Part shown: positions 23,062 through 36,532 of the stretch, one piece after another
Position numbering within the stretch: the first letter of the stretch is position 1
Layout of the letters: the number at the start of each line of letters is the position of its first letter
Source: Lonicera japonica
Taxonomy: Eukaryota > Streptophyta > Magnoliopsida > Dipsacales > Caprifoliaceae
Reading direction: 5' to 3'
Assembly: GCA_021464415.1 (NCBI GenBank)
Contig: JAKCWG010000831.1
Location: 90,658 to 154,657 of the forward strand
DNA length: 64,000 nucleotides
Notes under the pieces: model-generated
The model's input: only the letters and a program-made list of their open reading frames with translations
Databases searched by the model: none
What the model was told of the DNA's origin: nothing
Program-made: the position numbers and the translations under genes

Positions 23062-23499
23062 ATGGATGTGTACGTCCTTGAAGATGAATTTTTCAAATCG
23101 TATGTCAAGATTAAGCCATTTTCCGAAGATGGAGATTATGTTACGTATTGGGGCTTCTCTACGTCCATTAGGCGTGCTGAAAATGTTGTGGTTCAATTTG
23201 CAATTAACTTTTTGAAGTTCAATCAAAACTTTCTCATAGAGGATGATAACTTTGAGGATATATGAATTTACAAATTGAATTTTGAGATATTGTCCATTAC
23301 GTGTGCTAAAAATGTTGTCGTTTGATCCGCAATCAACTCTTTGAAGTTCAATCACAACTTTCTCATAGAGGATGACAACTTTGAGGATATGCAAATTTAC
23401 AAATTGAATTTTGAGATATTCCAGAGTGCCTTTGAAGAATTATGTCAAGAGTACATGGACTTGAAGAAGAAACTTGGCAAAATTGCGGAGAAGCTGTAA
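23062..23499 (+). pseudogene. Unassigned gene fragment with in-frame duplication
   Basis: I do not recognise the gene. Plus-strand reading from 23062 gives an acidic-aromatic segment ending IEDDNFED, then a stop at 23263. A 129-base unit (23163-23291) is repeated directly at 23292-23420; since 129 is 43 codons, the frame is kept, and in the second copy IEDDNFEDM reads on into a Lys/Leu/Glu-rich, coiled-coil-like tail ending LGKIAEKL and a stop at 23497-23499. Stops inside both units make it non-functional. The E/L-rich tail faintly recalls the C-terminal part of copia gag proteins, but that is a weak guess. It lies upstream of the Helitron end at 24137 and could be captured sequence. Confidence 0.45.
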
Positions 23500-24102
23500 T
23501 TTACTAGAATACTTGCATATTTTACATTATTGTTAACTACTTGATGTGAATTTGTTTAAGTTTGTTTGTATTTTATTTTTTTTGAATTGCACGGTTTCTT
23601 GAAATTTTTTTAAAATTTCAAACTACATGGTATTTACTAAAATACCCAATATTAGGCATACTAAAAATTAACTTCTTAAGTTGAATATTATAATTATATT
23701 ATCTTCCTAAGTTTTATCATGGCTAAATTTTGTTGTTGTATTGTTGGTTAAATTTATTTTGTCAAATGCTATAGTGAAAATCGTTGTGCTATTTGTATTA
23801 TTTCAAATAAATTCTATTTAACTAATTTTATATCTAAGTTCACAAAGGTTTGAGAATTGACTATGCATGTAATGAGATCTTTGAATTTGCAAATTTTAGA
23901 TTTTATTGTATCTCTTTTTCATAATGTTTTTATACCGAGCCATTACATTCTTTAAAAACAATTTTATTATTTTATAAAGCTCATATTTTTCAATATAAAC
24001 AATTTCAACAAAAAATAAAAAACCTTTAATTAGATCTGAATTATTATTTGAAAAAGCAGCAAGCTTTTAAATTTTTTATATAATGTAATCTCACGAATCT
24101 AT
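23500..24102. other. AT-rich spacer, probably Helitron interior
   Basis: No coding signal. By position it would be interior sequence of the Helitron whose 3' terminus is at 24137. Confidence 0.35.
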
Positions 24103-24137
24103 AAAATCCCCATGCATCGCACGGGTTGTGAAACTAG
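24103..24137 (+). mobile_element. Helitron 3' terminus (hairpin + CTAG)
   Basis: CCCATGC-ATC-GCACGGG forms a stem with one mismatch, followed by TTGTGAAA and CTAG (24134-24137), then T. This is a typical plant Helitron 3' end. The 5' TC terminus is not identified; the element extends upstream for an unknown distance, perhaps including the gene fragment at 23.0-23.5 kb. Confidence 0.7.
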
Positions 24138-24236
24138 TAGTGTGTATAATAATGCGTGTACACACTCACAGCCAACTCTTACAACTCCGTCTCAATCTCA
24201 CAACCATCACTCTCATTACTCCGTCGATTTCACTCT

Positions 24237-24380
24237 CCATCTGAACGTAACACCATCACTCTCACTCCCATAAGCTCAAACGCAGCAACATCACCATTAC
24301 TTTCCATCTGAACGTAACACCATCACTCTCACTCCCATAAGCTCAAATGCAGCAACATCACCATTACTTTCCATCTGAAA
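24237..24380. repeat. 67-bp tandem repeat, two copies plus a start
   Basis: CCATCTGAACGTAACACCAT begins a 67-base unit at 24237 that recurs at 24304 with very few changes and starts again at 24371. It lies about 1 kb upstream of the reductoisomerase pseudogene. Confidence 0.85.
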
Positions 24381-25279
24381 CGTAGCACCATTAACATCCA
24401 TTCCACCTAGTACGCAAACGGGAAAAAGGTATTGTTTCTTCATCATTCTCACTCTATGTTTTGATTGATTTTTTGGGTGTGATTTGGGATTTGTGAACCC
24501 TAGATCTATTGTTTCTTTACAAAAAGAAGATAGAAAAGAGGGATTTTTGAACCCTAGATCTGTTATTTCTTCACACAAACAAGTTTAAAAGGGATTTTTG
24601 AACTCTAGATATACTATTTCCTCACACAAAGGATTATAATTTGATATGTTTATTTTTGTGCTATTAGCTCTATCATTTAGAGTCAATGGATTTTGATGAT
24701 TTTTATCAGTGAAGAGAAGAACTAGGGGTATTTAGTTGTAAATTCTTAAAACTCTATTAGTTTTGTATATCACTTTAGGGTTTGATTCATGCTAATGGAT
24801 TCGAGATTAAGATGATTTAGAGGTGAAAAATATCGTTAGAAGATAAATTTAGAGAGAATAAGGATAAGAAAGTATAGAGAGTTTACGGATGGTAAGATTT
24901 TTGGCTCAAATTCGAATGGTTTGGAGTTATTTGAGCTGCTGGAAGAAGGCAAATTGATTTTGATAACTGCGAGGAAAAAGAAAATTGAATTATCACTATG
25001 AAAGCACTTATTCCTATTAGAGGTTCAGAAAGCGGCCGACACCATTGACGCTTAGGGTTCGAAATCCTCATACTTCTATGTTCAAGGACACCTCATTTTC
25101 TCTTTGTTTCGTGAGGTTATTTGTTTGTATTTGGATTGGATGATGGGTTTCATACTTTTGCTGAGAATTGGAATATTTGGTATAATACTTGAGACGTGTT
25201 TGTGTGGAACTATTGTGAGGCATGGAAACATCTATATATATATGTATTTTATCTGAAATTATTTGATCTATTGTTGTAG
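24381..25279. other. Unassigned region upstream of pseudogene exons
   Basis: Three near-copies of 'tttgaaccctagatct(a/g)tt' occur between 24495 and 24610. The region may hold the former 5' part or first intron of the reductoisomerase gene, but no plastid-targeting or N-terminal coding sequence was recognised. Confidence 0.4.
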
Positions 25280-27959
<2,680 letters not shown>

Positions 27960-27984
27960 AACAAAAACATTGAAATTATAAATG

Positions 27985-28091
27985 ATAGGAAAATCATCAA
28001 GATTCAAGAGGGGGTTTGTATTTTGTGTGGAAGCAGTTCTGGAAAGAAAGATTGCTATAAAGATGCTATCGTTAAGGTGGGCCAAGAGCTG
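27985..28091 (+). pseudogene. LONELY GUY (LOG) first-exon fragment
   Basis: LOG enzymes release active cytokinin by cleaving cytokinin riboside monophosphates. The plus frame here reads EGVCILCGSSSGKKDCYKDA followed by IVKVGQEL. It matches the LOG N-terminal signature (VCVFCGSSxGxKxxYxxAAxxLGxEL) and ends at a possible splice donor GTACAT (28092). The catalytic PGGxGTxxE region and YGGG motif are not found in the next kilobase, and upstream codons (a T/F-rich stretch) do not look like a LOG start. It is therefore a lone exon fragment, probably left by a duplication or carried here by a transposon. The signature is short, so identity is likely but not certain. Confidence 0.6.
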
Positions 28092-28823
28092 GTACATAGT
28101 AATATATTATATATCTATCTATAATAATGGTTCACCATTTTAACACGAATCCTTTTTCTTTTTTGATTTTATATGTATGACTGTGAGTTATGTTTTTTGC
28201 TGGTGTGTTATATAAATGTATTGTAAATATAGGTTGCAAAAAGACTAGATCTTGTTTATCTAAATATTGGTTTCACTCCCTATTTCCCTTTAATACGAGT
28301 AAAAGGTAGAAGACTTGGTCCCTTAAAAATTATTGATTTTTCAAATGTAGATTCAAGCAAATGCATTTAAAAACTACATTTCTTGAATTGATCTTTTATT
28401 GGGGTGAAATTTTCAGGTTTAGAAGAATTACACTTGCACAATATCAAAAGCTGGAATTTGGGATCTGGGGATTTGACAATGTTTTTTTCCCTAGGATGAT
28501 CAGGAATTTGGAAGAATTACACTTGCACAGCTCCTCTTTATACGAGTAGAAATTTGTCGACCCTTGCATTTGATTGGTGGATGTAATAAAATAATAACAA
28601 AATAGTTATGGTGAGCCCCATAGTTTTTATTGCATCCACCAATCTAATGCAAGGGTTACCATGACCCTCTTTAAAGGATGGCCAACAAATTTATATTCTC
28701 TTTATGCGTGGGGTAAATAATTTTAAAATAGTAGTTATGAGTTAGTTCGTGTTTTAAGAGAATATTGATTAAATTAGTGTACTAGTGTAAAATGGAGATG
28801 CATAACATGAATATTATTTATTG
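28092..28823. other. Spacer with a short repeated motif
   Basis: 'gaagaattacacttgcaca' occurs at 28422 and 28510. 28552-28660 contains an imperfect inverted repeat (CCCTTGCATTTGATTGGTGG and CCACCAATCTAATGCAAGGG). No gene. Confidence 0.55.
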
Positions 28824-28828
28824 GATTG

Positions 28829-30412
28829 TGTTGACATTAAAGTCAATTAATCTTATTTTGATAATTACAATAAGTTAATAAAGTGTTATTTAACTCGGTT
28901 GTTCCAATGATGATAGCCATTTTAACCGATATATCTTCCAATCAAGTGTAACTTCAAACCGAAGCAATCAAAATCTCACACAAGCTTTACAAACGTCTCT
29001 ACTAACAAGAAATGAACTCAAGTGATATACATGTGCTATACAAAGCCAAGAAAATATCTAGATCATCAAGCAAGTGAAGATATGCACAAGAATGATCTCC
29101 ACATGTTCTACAAGTTATCAAAACCAAGAAAGGATCAAGAACATCAAACAAGTGAAGATACGCACAAGAAGATCAAGTATCACGAAGACTTGAATTATCA
29201 TTAAATGGAGTGAGTGCTTAGATTTTATGTAAAGATACTTTATTGATCAAATCCCTATAGCTCAAACATATTCTTGCATCTTTTAAAGATTGATTCAAAC
29301 TAGCTTGAAATTGAATTTATTTGAAAAATATCATTTTACAAAAACCGAGTTTCAAAATAAATTCATATTAATTTTAAATGATCATATTTTAAGCTATAAT
29401 AAAAATAGGTATCTTAGAAACATATCTTTGAGGTTCAAAAATCATTAGAATTTTATTTGGAACTAAATTGTTAAATTGCAAAAATATTTTTTTTTACAAT
29501 TAAAAATTCGCTCAATTTTTGCCTAGTTTTGATCTAACGTTAAGATGGAGGCCTTCCCGAACTCCGATCATTTTGAAATTTTTACAATACTTAGACAACA
29601 TTTCCTGGCAATTTTGACTAAAATTTGAGCATGATCCAACGGTCAAATTAGGAGAAATTAACAAAACAAATTTGAATTTTTTGTCAAAACTAGCTGTTGG
29701 GAAGTTTGAAAATGTACACCTTGGAGCAAAAACCTCTCTTAATCATCCCCAACGGCCATATGGTTTTGCAAGCTATAAATATGAGGTCCTAGACATGTTT
29801 TAACATACTTGAATCATTCTACAAACTCATTTTACATATATACAAAGTTATTCAAGTATTCAATTCATTTAATTGATCAATCTTTCATTTTTGAGCTATA
29901 TACTTTGATCAATTTTGATATCTCTTAGTGTGAGCTTCATTTGTATTTTTTCATATACAAGAGAGATATTGTACGTTGGTGTTTGTCACCAAAATTCATT
30001 TGAATCATAATTGTGAGAGGTGTATCTCATAGATTAGCAAGAGGGATTTCTTGTGAAAGTATTGAAGGTGTTTTCAATACTTGTGAGAGTGTGTGATAAG
30101 AATACACTTGTAGAGGTTTGATCTTCACCAGGAAGGAGATCGGTTATAGTGGAAATTCTCAGGGAACTAACCGAGCGCGGAGTAGGGGAACAAGCCGAAC
30201 CGTGTGGACAAAAAATTTTCGACTTCGATCGGTTCAATCTTTCTATCTCTTCCTCTATTATATTGTGCTATTTATTCATTGTGTTTGGAATTAACTTTGT
30301 TCTTGATTGCTTGATAAATATAGACATAAAATATTTTTAAATCATTTTTAAAAATCCGATTAAGTTTTAAAAACCTTATTCACCCCCCCTCTAGGGTATT
30401 TTCCGACCTACA
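28829..30412 (+). mobile_element. Solo LTR, 1,584 bp, with perfect target duplication
   Basis: Starts TGTTGACATTAAAGTC, ends TTTTCCGACCTACA, and is flanked by GATTG at 28824-28828 and 30413-30417. A C-run with CTCTAGGGT near the 3' end (30381-30397) is like that seen close to the end of many plant copia LTRs, so plus orientation and copia affinity are inferred. No internal region is present. A second member lies at 56610-58206 in the same orientation. Confidence 0.9.
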
Positions 30413-30539
30413 GATTGCATTGTGAATATTAATGTTTGTAATGTGAATATTGATTATGATTGTAGTGTGAATGCATTATGAAAATTGTTTGGATGGTAGG
30501 TAAAATAAATTTGGTTTACCAATATTTTTAAATTATTAT

Positions 30540-30877
30540 TTTTTAAATTGTTGCAACATTTGTCACAGTTGAAAACAGTCACAAACAATTACAAGTCACA
30601 AAATACAAAAACAACCATATATCTAAAATTAGTGACTGACACGAACAATCAAAAAATACAAAATTTGTGACTTTCAATGACACTCACAAGTATAAAATTT
30701 ATGACTGCCAATGATAGTCATAAATCGTCTTTGTGACTGCCATAAAACGTGGGCTAAAAAGTCATATAAAAGTGATTTGTGACTGTTCTGTAACTATTTT
30801 TGGCAGTCACAAAATTTCCTGTGATTATCATTTGTTAGTGTTTTTGGCAGTCACAAATCATTAATTCTGGTATAGTG
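30540..30877 (+). mobile_element. CACTA element right end
   Basis: The segment ends ...TTAATTCTGGTATAGTG, i.e. CACTATACCAGAATTAA in reverse, which fits a CACTA terminus. It holds at least eight copies of a TTTGTGACTGCC / GGCAGTCACAAA motif in both directions, typical of CACTA subterminal repeats. The left end is not identified; the solo LTR at 28829-30412 may have inserted nearby. Confidence 0.6.
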
Positions 30878-31300
30878 CTGCCAAGGTAAGTAAAGGTATT
30901 CTTCAAAATCCTGATGGTGGATTAAGAACGATCCCCTGAAGGTAGATCTATCAGAGACAACCTAACCAAGAAGAGGAAGGTCAACCGTAAATCATATTGC
31001 CTAAGACTTGTTGCGTCTCCCCTAGTATACTTCGATTTGAATTTTTTAAGAAGAATAAGAAGCTGCGATTCATGCGAGAGTTGCGAATTGTCTTCTTTGA
31101 TTGTCCCAAGATCCTTGCGAGAAGTAATCCTGAGACAATAGGATCGATGAATATCCCTGCAATTCTAGCAGGAATCTAGTTTGTTAAAAATCTTTCTTCA
31201 TAACAACAACATGCATTTGTTTATAATATTCAATTAAGTGTAAAAGATACTTTTTAGAAATCAAAAATATAATTAGTATATAAATAAATAAACGGAAAAC
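30878..31300. other. Spacer, no gene recognised
   Basis: A 60-codon open frame at 30997-31179 has moderate GC but no recognisable features. Confidence 0.4.
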
Positions 31301-32540
31301 ATTTTTTTAAATAATGTCAAGTTTTTACAAACAAGAAAAGAAAAGAAGTGAGGTGCACGTGGCCCCCACTTGTATTGAAATGAGTAGCACACGATTAAAA
31401 CATTCCAAAGTATGTAGCACACACATACATGCATACATCAGACACATACATGTAAACATATTAAGGCAAGGATCCCCGATGTGTAATAAACTGAGTGGCA
31501 GCTAGCTTTCCTCCATTAAACCATGCATGTGTACACATAAGCAGCCAACACATGAAAATTGGGAGCCTTCGTCACCATACACCCCTGTCGTACAGCAAGG
31601 TGGGTGCTGCCCATTTTTTATGCTTTGCTTCATTTTGTGTGCTGCACTGCACGCCTATGCCGCACGGTCATTGGAGCGAGATTTTGGCTCTATAAATACC
31701 CCATTTTGGGTCATTTTTAAAGGGTGAAGGGTTCAACTAGAGGCTCTCTAGGGTGTTTAGGGGTAGTTTCTTAGGAGTCTTTAGAGTGTATTTTAGAGTA
31801 TATTTATTTTAGTGAGAGAAAAATATATTTTAGAGAGTAATAATTTTAGAGAGAGAAAGCTTGGAGAGGAAGGAAGCTTAGAGAAGAAGGAGGGTTTTTT
31901 TTTCCTACAAGAATGCAAGGCTTTTATTTTTCTTTTCATGTATTAAAGGTATGCGTTTATAACTCTCTAGATTTAATTTCTGCATTTAAATACAAGTTTT
32001 AATACAAAAAATTAAATAATTTGTAAATAAGTTCACTGCTTTCAAAATAAGTCATTTCTAAGTTTTACAAGAAAACTAGAACACTGCTTTAACACGTTTT
32101 CAAAACAAAAACCCTAGAAAAACAATTTTCAAACACGTGAAATTACGAGACTCTGATTTCATTCTACGAATGAAGACGTAGGCGCTCACATGATAGAGTT
32201 TGATTTCATAAATACATTTTTAAATTAAATCTATCTTAAAGGACTACCTTAAAAACATTCAAACTACTTGCAATATATCTAAAATAAGAATTAAATATAT
32301 GATCCATTAAGAGACTGAAATGGCAAATTGGGTGCCTAACACCTTCCCAATTCGTAATATAGTCCCCGAACCCTAGCAAAGAAATTATCAAGTTATCTCT
32401 GGTTTCAATGTGTAAAAGACAATCTATTTTCGGATTATCTTTTATACAATATTTTGTTTGTTTTCTTGTAAAACAAACTGTTGACTCTAAAAACAATTTT
32501 TTCCAAAAAACGAGAATCGCGAGGTCGAAAGATCGGATTC
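31301..32540 (+). mobile_element. Tat-type LTR copy with TATA box
   Basis: Contains TATAAATA at 31691-31698, a GAGA-rich leader (31740-31890), then the repeat-family block: 'acgagactctgatttcattc', 'gacgtaggcgc', 'gatccattaagagactgaaa', 'gggtgcctaacacc', and 'cttgtaaaacaaactgttgac' ending near 'attctcacaggg' (32530). The same blocks in the same order occur reversed at 1300-2502 and again immediately downstream. The left boundary is uncertain. Confidence 0.6.
31691..31698 (+). promoter_or_regulatory. TATA box of LTR
   Basis: TATAAATA in the LTR copy, equivalent to the one at 2191-2198 (minus) in the related LTR. It would direct transcription of the retroelement. Confidence 0.55.
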
Positions 32541-32589
32541 TCACAGGGTCATCAAGTAAGCACTAATTTTAGAAGTCTAAGAGAAAATA

Positions 32590-33385
32590 TATAGCAATTT
32601 TAGTTAGTCTTTACATATTTTAGAGAGAGGGAAGCATTCTAAAGAGAGAAACACCTTTCTAAAAAGGACAAAAACTAGGGGGAAGCAAGGATGATCCTCT
32701 AGAGGAGTACAACTTTGAGAAGCAAGGACGATCCTTAGAATAGGCAAGTTTATTTCTTTATAAGAACTAAAAGTACAATCCTAAGCTGCTATTTTAAAAT
32801 AAAAGTTTTAAATATAGAAGTTAGATAATTTGCAAGGAAGTTCACAAGTTTTCAAAACAAGTCCCTTCTAAGTTTTACAAGAAATCTAAAATCCGTTTTG
32901 ACACGTTTTCAAAACAAAATCCCCCATAAAAACAATTTTCAAACACGTGGAGTTACAAGACTCTAATTTCATTCTATGAATGAATACGTAGGTGCTTATA
33001 AGCTCAAGTGTAATTTTATGAATACAATTTTAAATTGAATACATCTAGAAGGACTATTTTGAAAACACTGAAACTACTTGCAAGATATCTAAATGGGAAT
33101 TGAATACATGATCCATTAAGAGACCGAAAGCGCAAATTAGGCGCCTAACACCTTCCCAATTCATAAGGTAGTTCTCGAACCCGAGTGAAGTAATTATTAA
33201 GTAATATTTCGTTTCATAAATATAAAATAAAACTTATATTCAGGTTGTCTTCTATGCAATATTTTGTTTGTTTTCTTGTTAAACAAACTGGCGACTTAGA
33301 AAACACGTTTTCTCAAGAAAATCTCAAGACATTTTCAAAACAAGAATTGGGGTCGAAAGATCATGCTTCCACACAAACTGACTAA
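32590..33385 (+). mobile_element. Second, tandem Tat-type LTR copy
   Basis: Repeats the downstream part of the preceding LTR: GAGA-rich leader, 'acaagactctaatttcattc', 'tacgtaggtgct', 'gatccattaagagaccgaaa', 'gcgcctaacaccttcccaat', 'gttaaacaaactggcgactt'. It follows the first copy by about 50 bases in the same orientation, so the two are head-to-tail LTR fragments without an internal region. Confidence 0.6.
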
Positions 33386-33605
33386 ATTAACATACTAATC
33401 ACCTAATCCTAATTATATCCACTTTTACCTTTTGGGAAATTCAAAATTTACGAGTCCAATTTCTCTTTTGGCATATAAATGTGTCAAACTTTAAAGTATG
33501 AAACTAGTTCTATTTTTTTCTCATTGATTATGACAAAAATATTGTATTCTTAAAATAAAAAAAGTAAAAAATGGACTCTGAATTTAAGACTGAGGGAGTA
33601 CTACT

Positions 33606-34630
33606 TGTTGGAAATCATATTTATGTTTTATTTTTTTGGTTGTTAAGTTATATTAGGTAAATTTTTGTACATCCCATAATATAAACGATCTTTTAGAATT
33701 AGAATTAAATTAGGATTTGGTTGTTTCCTTTTTTATTTTTTAATTTAAGTTAGGTTATTTATTGTAACATTAATTAATTTACATAAATATAAGTTGTGGC
33801 CTCCGGTTAGAGTATGCCAAAATGCCAAAACCCTAATTACGTTTTTCAACTTAGTATTAGAGAGATTGGATTCTCACCTAGGATTTTGGATTCCACCTTT
33901 TTCGGCTGGTGGCCTTTTACTGCCTACCCGGTCAAAGAGTTTTTCCTTCATCTTCTTTTATATTACTTTAATAGCATTGTCCGACTATCCCTGCCGAACC
34001 TTTTGGCCGATTCTGCTGCCTCCTTTTCTTTTTTGCTTCTATTATGTTATTAAGCTTTAGATTTATTGGTTGTTCGTGATGCAATTGTCCCTACGCCTCT
34101 TTTCTTCTCCTTTTGACCTCTTCGAGGTATCACTTTAGTTCTTTTTTTCTTCAGGAACTAAGGGTCCTTTTCATATTGCTGAGTATTTTTCCGGCATCAT
34201 TTTGTTGGTCATATTGGCCTACTTGGTCTCATTATTAGCCTTATTTTGGGTGGATGTTGTTCTGCCTTTGCACATGTTGCTATGGATGTTGTTCCCAAAG
34301 CACATGGTGCCATTATTTTATACAATTGAGGTACTTTTTTGGACATGCACAGTTCAAGAAAACACTCTTTGACAATGGAGCAATTTATTTGAAGACTTAA
34401 GGGGAACTCTACTTATATTTTATTTTTTTGGTTATTAAGTTATATTAGATAACTTTTGTACATTCCATAATATAAGGGATCCTTTAGATTTAGAATTAAA
34501 TTAGGATTTGGTTGTTTCTTGTTTTATCATTTCATTTAAGTTAGGTTATTTATTGTGACCTTAATTTATTTAAATAAATATAAGTTGTGGCCTCTAGTTG
34601 AACTATGCCAAAATGCCTTTACGTTTTTCA
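33606..34630 (+). mobile_element. TRIM-like mini LTR retrotransposon, ~1.0 kb
   Basis: Two direct repeats of about 230-245 bases (33606-33848 and about 34400-34630) share 'ggatttggttgtttc', 'taagttaggttatttattgt', 'ataagttgtggcctc' and the end TACGTTTTTCA. Just after the first is TTAGTATTAGAGAG, a decayed version of the methionine-tRNA primer site (TGGTATCAGAGC); just before the second is a purine tract AAGGGGAA. The ~550-bp interior encodes no gag or pol. Size and layout fit a TRIM. The flanking 5-mers do not match, so no target duplication was found. Confidence 0.7.
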
Positions 34631-35665
34631 ATTCTATTTACTAGGGCAACCGAAAATCCATGTGCAGTTGACTAATCCTTTTCCTTTAGGAAAATTTTAC
34701 AGTGGCTGGTATTGAAGTGATACTTTAGCGTGCCATCTCTATCAATGGAACTATTCTTGGTTATTTTGAGTTGGGTACCTTTTTGTCATTAATTTAAGTT
34801 TTTATCACTAACTATAACATCGAATGATGAAAATAAGCTAACAAACATTAAATTTTTATCATTACGAGGTAACAATAATGACTAAAAGAAACAGTATCTA
34901 AGTCTAATTTTGACCATTAATTAGATAAGTACCCAAGTGAAAATAAACCTAAAATATCAGGTTCTTGGAATGAAAGCAAAAAGAACAGTAGGATATTCAT
35001 AAGTAATATTTATAGTAAGATTATGGAAAATAAATTTAGAGTTTGTTATATATGAAAAATTATTTTTAAGAAAGTGTAGAAAGATACTCTTTCAAACATG
35101 ATCCAACTGAATTCCTTTACCCCATTGCCTTTTCTTCTATCTCCCCTAGTTCTTATTGACTTTCACTTTGTTTCTTTATGTTGTTTTCTTCTTTCTGCAT
35201 TAAAGATCACAAACCATCAGTAGGAAATAATAATGACACAACAAATGCAAATATATATAAAAACGAATATTCTAATTGATTTTATCAACTTATTATTCAT
35301 TAGTAAATCGTACATTTTAAGAATGTACAATTCTTCAATGCACCTAGTATGAATAATTGGTTGAGAAAGCTAGCAAGAATGAACACTTTGCTTAAAAAGG
35401 ATCTCTAAAATTTCGTCCATCTGTGAAAATAGATGTTTCAAATCGTCCTCACCTACATCATCAGGTGGATATGCACAAGGCCAAAAGTTCCATTTGTTCT
35501 AGACATTGACATTATTTATTCAGTAGTTCATAAATGTTCAAACTTCAAACCTATGCCTGTAAGAATGCATTACTTTTTACTTTTATTCTATTATTTATAT
35601 GCCCGAGAAACAGGTCAAGTCGGCTTCACAAACAACCGGAAAATTGTTTGTCTACTAAAATACTA
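34631..35665. other. AT-rich spacer, no gene seen
   Basis: Open frames here (e.g. 35433-35696) have no recognisable domains. Nothing else of note. Confidence 0.4.
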
Positions 35666-35871
35666 CTCCCACCATTCCAAATTAAAAGTGCACTGAACCC
35701 TTTTGGGCCATCCATATTAAGAGTCTAGTTTCCCTTTCACGGGCAAATTTAATACTAAATCTTATGATAGTAAACAAGTTATGTTATTAAGCATTGATTA
35801 TTTTGAAATTATTGTAGCCATAAAATGTGTGAAAACTAAAACATAAACTCATTAATTTTGGATGAACAAAG
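35666..35871. mobile_element. Stowaway-like MITE, ~206 bp
   Basis: The left end CTCCCACCATTCCAAATTAA after TA matches the Stowaway terminus (CTCCCTCCGTTCCAAATTAA). The right end ...TTAATTTTGGATGAACAAAG before TA is a decayed inverted copy. Flanking TA on both sides is the expected duplication. It lies about 300 bp past the 3' end of the receptor kinase gene. Confidence 0.65.
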
Positions 35872-36155
35872 TATTGTCTGGTAATTGAACTCTAAAAGTG
35901 TCAAAATCGAGAATTGCTAACATAAAGTTAAGCTCTAATATTCAATGTTCTTTTACAACAATATCGGAACTAAAGGAAAAGAATACCAAAGGTGAAAACG
36001 AGAGCACTCTAAGGGCACATTTTAAGAACACCATTTCTAGGAAGAATAAACACTAGGGGCTTGTTAATATGACCATTTAACTAGAAATGAAGTAAATAAG
36101 GAAAGGGTGTATCAGCCAAATAATTAAAAATAGAAAATATGTAATTTGATAGAGG

Positions 36156-36532
36156 TTAATTTGCTACCTCCGTCATGAGACTATATCCAGTGTTCGTTAG
36201 GAAAGTAATTTTGATTTTGTTGAGTCTAACCACGACATCTTCCATGCTGATCCTCTGTGTAGGAATACTTTTCGAACAATCCAAGGCCAAATGCAAAATG
36301 GATGAAGCACATTTCTTCTTGGGCATGAAATCTTCATCTTCTTGTCCTATCAAATTGGCATCTACAACTTGAACTATTGAATCGAGTGATGCTTCATAAA
36401 CCCAATTCCTCATAGTCAAATTGTCAGAAAACATTTCATCTGTTGGCTTCTTCCTTGTGAATGTTTCCATTAATAGAATACCATAGCTATAGACATCTCC
36501 TTTCGTGGATACTATTCCTTCTCTTCCATATT
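36156..36532 (-). CDS. Receptor kinase exon 5: kinase C-terminal part
   Basis: Starts after TGCATAG (36532), completing the APE motif and continuing YGREGIVSTKGDVYSYGILL, then GILLMETFTRKKPTDEMF and a region with the conserved late arginine (PTQRISMEDVV). Stop TAA at 36156-36158. 377 bases, consistent with the phase-1 junction. No clear polyadenylation signal was identified just beyond. Confidence 0.93.

Noticed and set aside
22942..23394. 150-codon open frame on the minus strand
   Set aside because: It is the antisense of the plus-strand gene fragment with the 129-bp duplication; its composition and internal repeat are explained by that fragment.
33390..33600. Stowaway MITE ending in GAGGGAGTA at 33592-33600
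   Set aside because: The right end looks right but no matching left end (CTCCCTC after TA) was found upstream; too weak to list.
33794..34060. 88-codon plus-strand open frame
   Set aside because: Lies within the TRIM-like element's LTR and interior; no recognisable domain.
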